This document shows positions 1-4,404 of a DNA stretch of 6,447 bases, in pieces. The stretch is from Dehalococcoidia bacterium (GTDB taxonomy: Bacteria; Chloroflexota; Dehalococcoidia; JACVQG01). Under the pieces are notes generated by a model. It was not told the DNA's origin. It saw only the letters and a list, made by a program, of their open reading frames with translations, and made no database searches. The DNA lies in assembly GCA_015661045.1 (NCBI GenBank), contig JACVQG010000085.1, positions 1 through 6,447 on the forward strand, given 5' to 3'. A program made the position numbers and the translations under genes. Every line of letters begins with the position of its first letter. The stretch's first letter is position 1.

Positions 1-122
1 TTGTTAGTGGTTACGTGTAGGATGGCGGAGAAGGGAGAACCTCAGTTAATCTCATAATACAGAAAGGACTGGCCAATGAACCAGCAGCCAAGCCTCCTGA
101 GGTATACTAAGGTGAGTTGATG

Positions 123-128
123 TATAAT
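123..128 (+). promoter_or_regulatory. Possible -10 box of the toxin-antitoxin operon
   Basis: The hexamer TATAAT is a perfect match to the bacterial -10 consensus. No convincing -35 box is seen 16-18 bases upstream. Transcription would begin near 134-136, inside or after the upstream GTG codon at 130. That favours the ATG at 157 as the true antitoxin start. This is a prediction from sequence only. Confidence 0.3.
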
Positions 129-156
129 CGTGGGAGAAAAATTAGAGGGGATCGCG

Positions 157-405
157 ATGATTACTAAGACCAGTGAACACAAAGAGATCAGTGCGCAGGC
201 GACCTTGATTGAGGGACTATGGCGGGAATACAAGAAACTAAAACCGGAGATGAAAAGGCAATTCGCCGAGCGTATTCTAAAGGACGATCCTAAGACCATG
301 GAAGACGTTGTTGATTTTATCCACATCGAAAAAGCTAAACGCGTGAAGGGTAAGGCGATCAGTTTTGAAGAATACAAAGCCCAAAAGAAGGGGGCAAGCT
401 CGTAG
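157..405 (+). CDS. Putative type II antitoxin
   Basis: This 82-residue protein directly precedes a RelE/ParE-fold toxin and most likely binds and neutralises it, and probably represses the shared promoter. It is charged and helical, with many Lys and Glu residues. Its C-terminal tail (about residues 63-82), which includes KAISFEEY, resembles the flexible toxin-wrapping tails of type II antitoxins. I do not recognise its N-terminal domain as Phd, RHH or HTH, so the family is unassigned. The ATG at 157 is chosen because AGAGGGG (144-150) sits 6 bases upstream. An in-frame GTG at 130 would add 9 residues, but it lies right after a -10-like TATAAT and has a poorly spaced ribosome site. The stop codon (TAG, 403-405) abuts the toxin start with no spacer, which implies translational coupling. 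The antitoxin role is inferred mainly from position and tail composition. Confidence 0.7.
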   Translation: MITKTSEHKEISAQATLIEGLWREYKKLKPEMKRQFAERILKDDPKTMEDVVDFIHIEKAKRVKGKAISFEEYKAQKKGASS

Positions 406-666
406 TTGTATAAGCTTATCCTGGAGCCATCGGCGCAACGAGACCTAAAAAAGTTCACTGGTACGGTCAAGTCCAGGATTGAGGCTTCCTTAGACAAACT
501 GAAAGCTGCCCCACGGCCAGCGGCAGCCAAGAAACTAGTTGGCTTCAAAGAATCATGGAGGCTACGAGTTGGCGATTACCGGGTACTCTATGAAATAAGC
601 GACAAAAGCCGCGAGCTTCACATCTACAGAATCGAACTAAAGGGCAAAGATACATATATAAGATAG
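406..666 (+). CDS. RelE/ParE-family toxin
   Basis: This 86-residue protein has the length and layout of RelE/ParE-fold toxins: a short N-terminal strand (YKLILEPSAQRDLKKF), two helices, then the diagnostic strand block around residues 51-63 (SWRLRVGDYRVLY) and a last strand with IYRI. RelE-type members cut ribosome-bound mRNA and ParE-type members poison gyrase; the sequence alone does not decide which. The usual C-terminal His-Arg pair of many family members is not obvious, as the segment reads ELKGKDTYIR, so its activity or target may differ. The only plausible start is TTG at 406, directly after the antitoxin stop. This weak start, behind AAGGGGG at about 388-394, would keep toxin below antitoxin. 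The operon sits 137 bases upstream of tRNA-Gln, apart from the housekeeping genes. Confidence 0.85.
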   Translation: MYKLILEPSAQRDLKKFTGTVKSRIEASLDKLKAAPRPAAAKKLVGFKESWRLRVGDYRVLYEISDKSRELHIYRIELKGKDTYIR

Positions 667-731
667 GGATCAAGAACCTTCACCGCTTCTACTTCACGAT
701 GCAGGAGATAGATTACTTCATTAACCTGGGC

Positions 732-745
732 GGTTGAAATGTAAA
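732..745 (+). repeat. First copy of a 14-bp direct repeat
   Basis: GGTTGAAATGTAAA occurs here and again, identically, at 1487-1500. Both copies lie in spacers upstream of tRNA genes. In this copy the TTGAAA core fits a -35 box for tRNA-Gln. Confidence 0.6.
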
Positions 746-763
746 GTGTTACTAATGTATACT
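734..763 (+). promoter_or_regulatory. Likely promoter of tRNA-Gln
   Basis: TTGAAA (734-739) and TATACT (758-763) are separated by 18 bases and give good matches to the -35 and -10 consensus. Transcription would start near 770, about 34 bases before the mature tRNA-Gln. The short leader contains a perfect 6-bp inverted repeat, AACCAT/ATGGTT (777-782 and 786-791), with a 3-base loop. Confidence 0.45.
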
Positions 764-803
764 AAATAAGGTTCTTAACCATCATATGGTTCTCCTGTAT
801 CAC

Positions 804-877
804 TGGGGACTCGTCTAGCGGTAGGACAGCAGACTCTGAATCTGCATACTGAGGTTCGAATCCTCGGTCCCCAGCCA
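804..877 (+). tRNA. tRNA-Gln (anticodon CTG)
   Basis: A full cloverleaf folds by eye. The acceptor stem pairs TGGGGAC (804-810) with GTCCCCA (867-873), followed by discriminator G874 and an encoded CCA. The anticodon stem GCAGA/TCTGC (829-833 and 841-845) encloses the loop CTCTGAA, giving anticodon CTG at 836-838, and the T loop is TTCGAAT (855-861). It reads CAG codons only, so a TTG-anticodon isoacceptor must exist elsewhere. The D-arm segment CGTCTAGCGG is identical to that of the tRNA-Glu downstream. The next gene is 266 bases away, so it is probably transcribed on its own. Confidence 0.97.
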
Positions 878-960
878 AGTTTCTCTCTTTTAAAAGATTG
901 CGTCGTGGGTTAGTGTATTTATCGAGCGTACATCGTCGCTTGTATATATATTATCCGAAG

Positions 961-997
961 GGCAACTGTTGCCTTATAGCATTTGATGGGTTATAAT
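961..997 (+). promoter_or_regulatory. Promoter with palindrome over the -35 box
   Basis: TTGCCT (969-974), 17 bases, then TATAAT (992-997) form one of the best sigma70-type promoters in the window. A perfect 13-bp palindrome, GGCAAC-T-GTTGCC (961-973), overlaps the -35 box and is placed where a repressor or an activator could act. Transcription would start near 1004. The immediate product is a short RNA ending at the hairpin at 1043-1072; read-through would supply tRNA-Glu and perhaps the genes beyond. The remaining spacer sequence at 878-960 shows only AT-rich stretches and a small palindrome, CTTTTAAAAG (887-896), with no gene. Confidence 0.5.
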
Positions 998-1003
998 ATT
1001 GCT

Positions 1004-1075
1004 TGCCGAGTAAAGGTGAGATAATATGTAATTTTGGTATGGAAACTCCGGCTACCAAGTCCGCCGGAGTTTTGC
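1004..1075 (+). ncRNA. Candidate short leader or small RNA
   Basis: This is the RNA predicted between the promoter at 969-997 and the terminator-like hairpin at 1043-1072. It carries a Shine-Dalgarno-like AAAGGTGAG (1012-1020) five bases before ATG (1026-1028), and that ATG is followed at once by TAA (1029-1031), so only a start-stop codon pair could be translated. Next comes TTGGTA (1034-1039), complementary to TACCAA (1053-1058) in the hairpin loop. It does not match any riboswitch consensus that I can recall. It could be a small RNA, an attenuator for the tRNA-tuf operon, or a chance combination. Confidence 0.25.
1043..1075 (+). terminator. Terminator-like hairpin before tRNA-Glu
   Basis: AAACTCCGGC (1043-1052) pairs perfectly with GCCGGAGTTT (1063-1072) around a 10-base loop, with a short T run (TTTT, 1070-1073) at the 3' side. 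The stem is strong but the T tail is short and followed by GCG, so termination may be partial. Downstream, at 1086-1104, is a weaker 7-bp stem around CTACT. No other gene is seen between tRNA-Gln and tRNA-Glu. Confidence 0.5.
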
Positions 1076-1143
1076 GTAATGGCAAAGATCTCCTACTGAG
1101 ATTTGGTAGGGGTTGGTAGTGTTATCTTGGGATTTGTTTAGTT

Positions 1144-1220
1144 GGCGCATTCGTCTAGCGGCCCAGGACACCTCCCTCTCAAGGAGGAGACCACCGGTTC
1201 GAATCCGGTATGCGCTACCA
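1144..1220 (+). tRNA. tRNA-Glu (anticodon CTC)
   Basis: The acceptor stem is GGCGCAT (1144-1150) with ATGCGCT (1210-1216), the first pair being G-U, followed by A1217 and an encoded CCA. The anticodon stem CCTCC/GGAGG encloses CTCTCAA, giving anticodon CTC at 1178-1180. The T arm CCGG-TTCGAAT-CCGG is perfect. It reads GAG only, so a TTC-anticodon isoacceptor should exist elsewhere. It is the first gene after the 969-997 promoter and hairpin. The 68-base spacer to the next tRNA shows no clear signal. Confidence 0.97.
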
Positions 1221-1288
1221 AATCAAGTTTCCTTAAAAATTTAGACGTTTAAGAGCAGGGTTTATGGGGCAGTCCGGGGGTGAAGTTG

Positions 1289-1364
1289 GCCCGAGTGGCG
1301 CAAGGGCAGCGCAACCGACTTGTAATCGGTAGGTTGGTGGGTTCGATTCCCCCCTCGGGCTCCA
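1289..1364 (+). tRNA. tRNA-Thr (anticodon TGT)
   Basis: The acceptor stem GCCCGAG (1289-1295) pairs with CTCGGGC (1354-1360), followed by T1361 and CCA. The anticodon stem ACCGA/TCGGT (1314-1318 and 1326-1330) holds the loop CTTGTAA, with anticodon TGT at 1321-1323, reading ACA and related codons. The T loop is TTCGATT. It lies 17 bases before tRNA-Tyr, so the two are probably processed from one precursor leading into tuf. Confidence 0.97.
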
Positions 1365-1381
1365 GAACTTTACTAAAAGCT

Positions 1382-1469
1382 GGAAGGGTGCCGGAGTGGT
1401 TAATCGGAGCAGACTGTAAATCTGCCGCTAGAAATGGCTGCGGAGGTTCGAATCCTCCCCCTTCCACCA
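1382..1469 (+). tRNA. tRNA-Tyr (anticodon GTA)
   Basis: This 88-base type II tRNA has an acceptor stem GGAAGGG (1382-1388) with CCCTTCC (1459-1465), then A1466 and CCA. The anticodon stem GCAGA/TCTGC (1409-1413 and 1421-1425) encloses CTGTAAA, with anticodon GTA at 1416-1418. A long variable arm (about 1426-1443) is as expected for bacterial tRNA-Tyr. The Thr-Tyr-Thr-tuf order resembles the tRNA block in front of E. coli tufB, minus the glycine tRNA. Confidence 0.97.
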
Positions 1470-1486
1470 TGCTTCGATTAAACAAG

Positions 1487-1500
1487 GGTTGAAATGTAAA
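1487..1500 (+). repeat. Second copy of a 14-bp direct repeat
   Basis: This copy of GGTTGAAATGTAAA is identical to the one at 732-745. It lies in the spacer between tRNA-Tyr and tRNA-Thr(GGT). Here the TTGAAA core has no good -10 box 16-18 bases downstream. Confidence 0.6.
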
Positions 1501-1503
1501 TGG

Positions 1504-1541
1504 TCCCCCGGCAAATATTGTTAACTTTGGGGGATAACAAT
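1504..1541 (+). other. Overlapping inverted repeats in tRNA spacer
   Basis: Two perfect inverted repeats interleave: TCCCCC (1504-1509) with GGGGGA (1529-1534), and ATTGTTA (1517-1523) with TAACAAT (1535-1541). They overlap, so in RNA they would probably be alternatives. Neither has a T tail, so this is not a typical terminator. It could direct processing between tRNA-Tyr and tRNA-Thr or act as a switch ahead of tuf; no function is shown. Confidence 0.3.
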
Positions 1542-1551
1542 CGGTAGAAAG

Positions 1552-1627
1552 GCCCTCATAGCTCAGCAGGTAGAGCACGTTCTTGGTAAGAACGGGGTCA
1601 GCAGTTCGAATCTGCTTGAGGGCTCCA
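1552..1627 (+). tRNA. tRNA-Thr (anticodon GGT)
   Basis: The acceptor stem GCCCTCA (1552-1558) pairs with TGAGGGC (1617-1623), followed by T1624 and CCA. The anticodon stem CGTTC/GAACG (1578-1582 and 1590-1594) holds TTGGTAA, with anticodon GGT at 1585-1587, reading ACC and ACU. The T arm is GCAG-TTCGAAT-CTGC. The tuf start codon is only 22 bases beyond the CCA, with no terminator between, so tRNA and tuf mRNA very likely share a transcript that is cut at the tRNA 3' end. Confidence 0.97.
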
Positions 1628-1649
1628 AATAAAGGAGGAATCTGAAAAA

Positions 1650-2852
1650 ATGGCTAAGAAGAAATTCGAAAGAACTAAACCCCACCTTAATGTGGGTACA
1701 ATAGGGCACGTCGACCACGGTAAGACAACTCTTACTGCGGCTATTACAAAAGTCCTATCAGCATCGAATCTGGCTCAGTTTAGAGCTTACGATTCGATTG
1801 ATAGCGCCCCGGAAGAGAAGGCCCGTGGTGTAACCATCAACATTGCCCATGTGGAGTACGAGACCGAGAAACGCCATTATGCCCATGTGGACTGCCCGGG
1901 CCATGCTGACTATATAAAGAATATGATTACCGGCGCAGCCCAGATGGATGGGGCTATACTGGTTGTAAGCGCTCCCGATGGCCCCATGCCTCAGACGCGC
2001 GAACATTTACTCCTCGCCCGTCAGGTGGAGGTGCCCTATATTGTCGTAGCTTTGAATAAAGTAGACGCCATGGAAGATGAAGAGTTGCTCCAGCTTGTGG
2101 AAATGGAAATGCGTGAGCTTCTAACCAAATATGAGTTCCCCGGAGACAAAGTACCTATTATTCGGGTGAGCGCTCTTAAGGTACTGGAGCACGGCGGGTG
2201 TGGTAAGAGGGATTGTCAATATTGTGGCGCTATCTGGAAGCTTATGGATGCGCTGGACGCTTATATTCCAATGCCCAACAGACCGAAAGATAAGCCTTTC
2301 CTGATGCCTATAGAAGACGTGTTTGCTATAAAAGGACGTGGCACTGTTGTTACGGGCCGGGTAGAGAGAGGTACGGTGAGGTTAGGGGAAGAGGTGGAGA
2401 TAGTAGGGCTCAAAGAAACACGGAAAACCGTGGTGACTGGAATTGAAATGTTCCATAAACTTCTCGACCAGAGCGAACCGGGTGATGCAGTCGGTTGTTT
2501 GCTCCGGGGCATCGAGCGTGAGGATGTAGAGCGCGGGCAAGTACTGGCAGCTCCCGGTTCTATCAAACCGCATACAATGGCTGAAGGTCAAATATACATA
2601 TTAACCAAAGAAGAGGGTGGCCGGCATACTCCTTTCTTCACCGGCTACAAACCCCAGTTCTACATCCGCACAACGGATGTTACGGGCATCGTAGAGTTGC
2701 CGAAGGGTATAGAAATGGTTATGCCTGGAGACAACGTCAAGGGTACAATAAAGCTCATCTATCCTGTAGCCCTTGAGCAAGGCTTGCGCTTTGCCATCCG
2801 TGAAGGTGGCCACACCATCGGGTCCGGCGTATTCACTAAGATATTAGAGTAG
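1650..2852 (+). CDS. tuf: Elongation factor Tu
   Basis: EF-Tu is the GTPase that carries aminoacyl-tRNA to the ribosomal A site. The 400-residue protein is complete. The G domain shows GHVDHGKT (19-26), the switch I Thr62 in RGVTIN, DCPGH (81-85, with catalytic His85), NKVD (136-139) and SAL (174-176). Domains 2 and 3 follow from about residue 215, with [13 protein letters not shown] and the C-terminal [11 protein letters not shown]. The G domain carries an insert near 181-193 with three cysteines (Cys184, Cys189, Cys192) and is about 6 residues longer there than E. coli EF-Tu, as I recall that sequence. A strong ribosome site, AAAGGAGGA (1631-1639), lies 10 bases before ATG. The gene is probably transcribed with the tRNAs upstream and with rpmG, whose start is 6 bases past the TAG stop. 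Confidence 0.98.
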   Translation: MAKKKFERTKPHLNVGTIGHVDHGKTTLTAAITKVLSASNLAQFRAYDSIDSAPEEKARGVTINIAHVEYETEKRHYAHVDCPGHADYIKNMITGAAQMDGAILVVSAPDGPMPQTREHLLLARQVEVPYIVVALNKVDAMEDEELLQLVEMEMRELLTKYEFPGDKVPIIRVSALKVLEHGGCGKRDCQYCGAIWKLMDALDAYIPMPNRPKDKPFLMPIEDVFAIKGRGTVVTGRVERGTVRLGEEVEIVGLKETRKTVVTGIEMFHKLLDQSEPGDAVGCLLRGIEREDVERGQVLAAPGSIKPHTMAEGQIYILTKEEGGRHTPFFTGYKPQFYIRTTDVTGIVELPKGIEMVMPGDNVKGTIKLIYPVALEQGLRFAIREGGHTIGSGVFTKILE

Positions 2853-2858
2853 GGGAAG

Positions 2859-3026
2859 ATGGCAAAAAAATCTGAAGCCAGGTCAATAATCTATCTTTCT
2901 TGTTCGCAATGCCAGGAAAGAAATTACACGAGTTTCAAGAATAAGAAAAACGACCCCCAGCGGTTGGAGATAAAGAAGTACTGTTCCCGCTGCCGTAGCC
3001 ATACCGCTCACAAAGAGGTTAAATAG
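2859..3026 (+). CDS. rpmG: 50S ribosomal protein L33
   Basis: This 55-residue protein is the small L33 component of the large ribosomal subunit. It begins [15 protein letters not shown] and carries two CxxC pairs (Cys15/Cys18 and Cys42/Cys45), the zinc-ribbon (C+) form of L33. The segment [20 protein letters not shown] matches the family core, and the length is typical. The start ATG lies 6 bases after the tuf stop, and the ribosome site (GGGGA, 2852-2856) overlaps that TAG, so the two genes should be translated together. L33 between tuf and secE is a common bacterial order. Confidence 0.95.
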   Translation: MAKKSEARSIIYLSCSQCQERNYTSFKNKKNDPQRLEIKKYCSRCRSHTAHKEVK

Positions 3027-3050
3027 CTTTTTATGAATATTTGGCTCCCT

Positions 3051-3079
3051 TTGCAGTGGAACGGCAATTTATCTATGAT
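3051..3079 (+). promoter_or_regulatory. Possible internal promoter before secE
   Basis: TTGCAG (3051-3056) and TATGAT (3074-3079) are 17 bases apart. The -10 box matches five of six consensus positions, the -35 box only three. It lies in the 128-base gap between rpmG and secE, the longest gap in the tuf-rplA block, and could give secE-nusG their own transcript. No terminator hairpin is seen after rpmG. Confidence 0.3.
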
Positions 3080-3129
3080 TTTATCAACATGTTGGGGAGA
3101 AATTATATATTCGGAGGTAAATTCTTTAA

Positions 3130-3183
3130 ATGCCGCTGAAAGCGGGTGCATCTTATGAAAAGACCAACCATCTCCAGAGGTAA
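3130..3183 (+). other. Small ORF overlapping the secE start
   Basis: An ATG at 3130 opens a 17-codon frame (MPLKAGASYEKTNHLQR) ending in TAA at 3181-3183. It uses the only strong ribosome site in this gap, GGAGGT (3113-3118), 11 bases upstream. It overlaps the first 29 bases of secE in another frame. It may be a coupling leader, or the original secE start separated by a one-base insertion in the GGG run at 3144-3146: without one G the frame would read MPLKAVHLMKRPT and continue into SecE. It is not likely to be a functional protein by itself. Confidence 0.25.
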
Positions 3184-3370
3184 ACGCCCTGGCTTAAGTT
3201 TTATTAAAGAAACTATAGCCGAGTTAAGAAAAGTAACGTGGCCCACCCGCCGTGAGGCTACCCGCTTGACTATTCTGGTTATAATAATTTCGGCTGCTGT
3301 GGGACTGGCCTTAGGCGCTATAGATTTAGGATTAACGCAATTAAGCAGCTTAGTACTGGGGATTAAATAG
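3155..3370 (+). CDS. secE: Preprotein translocase subunit SecE
   Basis: SecE clamps SecY in the plasma-membrane protein-export channel. The 71-residue single-span form is typical of most bacteria outside the enterics. Residues 16-31 (FIKETIAELRKVTWPT) carry the conserved amphipathic helix and the hallmark ELRKVTWPT. One membrane segment covers about residues 38-62. ATG at 3155 is chosen because the basic MKRP start looks natural; an in-frame GTG at 3146 would add 3 residues. Neither has a good ribosome site at normal spacing, since the strong GGAGGT at 3113-3118 is over 35 bases from the ATG. Translation may therefore depend on the small ORF at 3130-3183. The nusG start is 2 bases after the stop, the classic secE-nusG pairing. 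Confidence 0.93.
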   Translation: MKRPTISRGKRPGLSFIKETIAELRKVTWPTRREATRLTILVIIISAAVGLALGAIDLGLTQLSSLVLGIK

Positions 3371-3372
3371 AC

Positions 3373-3921
3373 ATGCCACAGGATAGCAAGAAATGGTATG
3401 TTATTCACACATATTCAGGATATGAAGATCGGGTGAGGAAAAACCTGGAGCAGCGTATTAAATCTATGGACGCTGCCGAAAAAATATTTCAGGTCATCAT
3501 ACCTACTGAAAAGGAAATCGAGGTAAGAGAAGGGCAGAAACGCAAGGTAGATCGAAAGGTTTTCCCTGGTTACATCCTGGTGCTAATGATCATGGACGAA
3601 CTTAGCTGGAATGTAGTGCGTAATACACCAGGCGTTACAGGTTTTGTCAGTAGCCAGGATGCTGAAGGGAAATTAGTCCCCGCTCCTTTGGCTGAGAAGG
3701 AAGTCCAGAATATTCTTAAGCAAATGGAGGCTGAGGTTCCCCGGGTCAAGGTTGGATTTACCAAGGGACAGAGTGTCCGCATTACCGAGGGGCCTTTTGT
3801 TGATTTCGTAGGTGTGGTGGATGATATAAACGCTGAGAAAGGTAAAGTTCGAGTACTGGTCTCTTTCTTTGGCCGGGAGACAGCAGTTGAATTTGACTTT
3901 ACACAGGTAGAAAAACTCTAA
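3373..3921 (+). CDS. nusG: Transcription elongation and antitermination factor NusG
   Basis: NusG binds RNA polymerase through its N-terminal domain and links it to Rho or the ribosome through its C-terminal domain. The 182-residue protein is complete. The NGN domain (about 6-115) shows KWYVIHTYSGYE (7-18), RKVFPGYILV (61-70) and VRNTPGVTGFV (82-92). The KOW domain (about 127-182) shows KGQSVRITEGPF and the closing strands VLVSFFGRETAVEFDFTQVE. There is no domain II insertion. The ATG lies 2 bases after the secE TAG, with TGGGGA (about 3357-3362) as ribosome site inside secE, so the pair is translationally coupled. Confidence 0.97.
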   Translation: MPQDSKKWYVIHTYSGYEDRVRKNLEQRIKSMDAAEKIFQVIIPTEKEIEVREGQKRKVDRKVFPGYILVLMIMDELSWNVVRNTPGVTGFVSSQDAEGKLVPAPLAEKEVQNILKQMEAEVPRVKVGFTKGQSVRITEGPFVDFVGVVDDINAEKGKVRVLVSFFGRETAVEFDFTQVEKL

Positions 3922-3938
3922 AGAGCGATGGGGATAGT

Positions 3939-3954
3939 GCGTGTTCAAGCACGC
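3939..3954 (+). promoter_or_regulatory. Leader hairpin before rplK, candidate L1 site
   Basis: GCGTG (3939-3943) pairs with CACGC (3950-3954), with one further U-G pair, in the 55-base gap between nusG and rplK. In E. coli, L1 represses the rplK-rplA mRNA by binding a structure just upstream of rplK that mimics its 23S rRNA site. The position fits that role, but I could not match the L1 consensus by eye, so the assignment is an inference. There is no T tail, so it is not a terminator. Confidence 0.3.
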
Positions 3955-3976
3955 AGGAAATTGAGGTAGAAAAGAT

Positions 3977-4402
3977 ATGGCAAAAAAGGTAAAAGCCATT
4001 GTTAAACTCCAGATTCCGGCTGGTAAGGCTAATCCAGCCCCGCCGGTAGGCCCGGCTCTGGGCCAGCATGGCGTTAACATAATGGGCTTTTGTAAGGAAT
4101 ACAACGAAAAAACAGCCTCTCAGGCGGGGACTATCGTACCGGTAGAGATCACGATATTTGAGGACCGGTCGTTTACGTTTGTACTTAAAACGCCTCCGGC
4201 AGCAGAGCTTTTAAAGCAAGCGTTGGGACAGGCAAAGGGCAGTAACACACCGGGGTCCAAATCTATCGGAAAACTGCCGCGAGAAAAGGTAAAGGAAATT
4301 GCCAGGCTCAAAATGCGAGACCTTAATGCAGTAGACCTTGAAGGGGCTATGCGGATAATTGAAGGTAGTGCGCGGAGTCTGGGTATTGAAATCGAGGGAT
4401 AA
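3977..4402 (+). CDS. rplK: 50S ribosomal protein L11
   Basis: L11 forms the base of the stalk at the GTPase-associated centre of the large subunit. The 141-residue length is standard. The N-terminal domain holds [20 protein letters not shown] (20-39), the proline-rich segment where thiostrepton acts. The C-terminal RNA-binding domain (about 73-141) ends with [18 protein letters not shown] and ARSLGI. The ribosome site GAGGT (3963-3967) lies 9 bases before ATG. rplA follows 2 bases after the TAA stop, so the pair should be co-translated and shared in any L1 feedback. Confidence 0.98.
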   Translation: MAKKVKAIVKLQIPAGKANPAPPVGPALGQHGVNIMGFCKEYNEKTASQAGTIVPVEITIFEDRSFTFVLKTPPAAELLKQALGQAKGSNTPGSKSIGKLPREKVKEIARLKMRDLNAVDLEGAMRIIEGSARSLGIEIEG

Positions 4403-4404
4403 TA

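Noticed and set aside
1..57. Open frame at the left edge ending in TAA at 55-57, possibly the tail of an upstream gene
   Set aside because: Only 18 codons are visible and the peptide matches nothing I know, so a real gene end cannot be told from chance.
42..548. 168-codon open frame on the minus strand
   Set aside because: It lies antisense across the toxin-antitoxin genes, its protein resembles no family, and no ribosome site supports it.
639..734. Frame overlapping and following the toxin end, reading KIGIKNLHRFYFTMQEIDYF before TGA
   Set aside because: It looks slightly protein-like but has no start codon with a ribosome site and no recognised family. A gene remnant is possible but unsupported.
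102..765. GTATACTAA at both sides of the toxin-antitoxin pair (102-110 and 757-765), as possible insertion repeats
   Set aside because: A 9-base repeat is expected many times by chance in a window of this size, and the second copy is explained as part of a -10 box.
804..877. Idea that tRNA-Gln could be a TAG suppressor, given the many TAG stops
   Set aside because: The anticodon is CTG, not CTA, and TAG ends every gene at the normal family length.
1004..1075. Known riboswitch class (fluoride, preQ1, guanidine, c-di-GMP)
   Set aside because: None of the conserved core sequences I remember for these classes is present.
1081..1143. T-box riboswitch before tRNA-Glu
   Set aside because: TTGGTAG resembles a tRNA-end pairing bulge, but the conserved T-box sequence and stem I are absent and the downstream gene is a tRNA.
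1249..1578. Open frames on both strands across the tRNA cluster (1249-1578 minus, 1280-1492 plus)
   Set aside because: They run straight through tRNA-Thr and tRNA-Tyr, so they reflect lack of stops in tRNA genes rather than coding.
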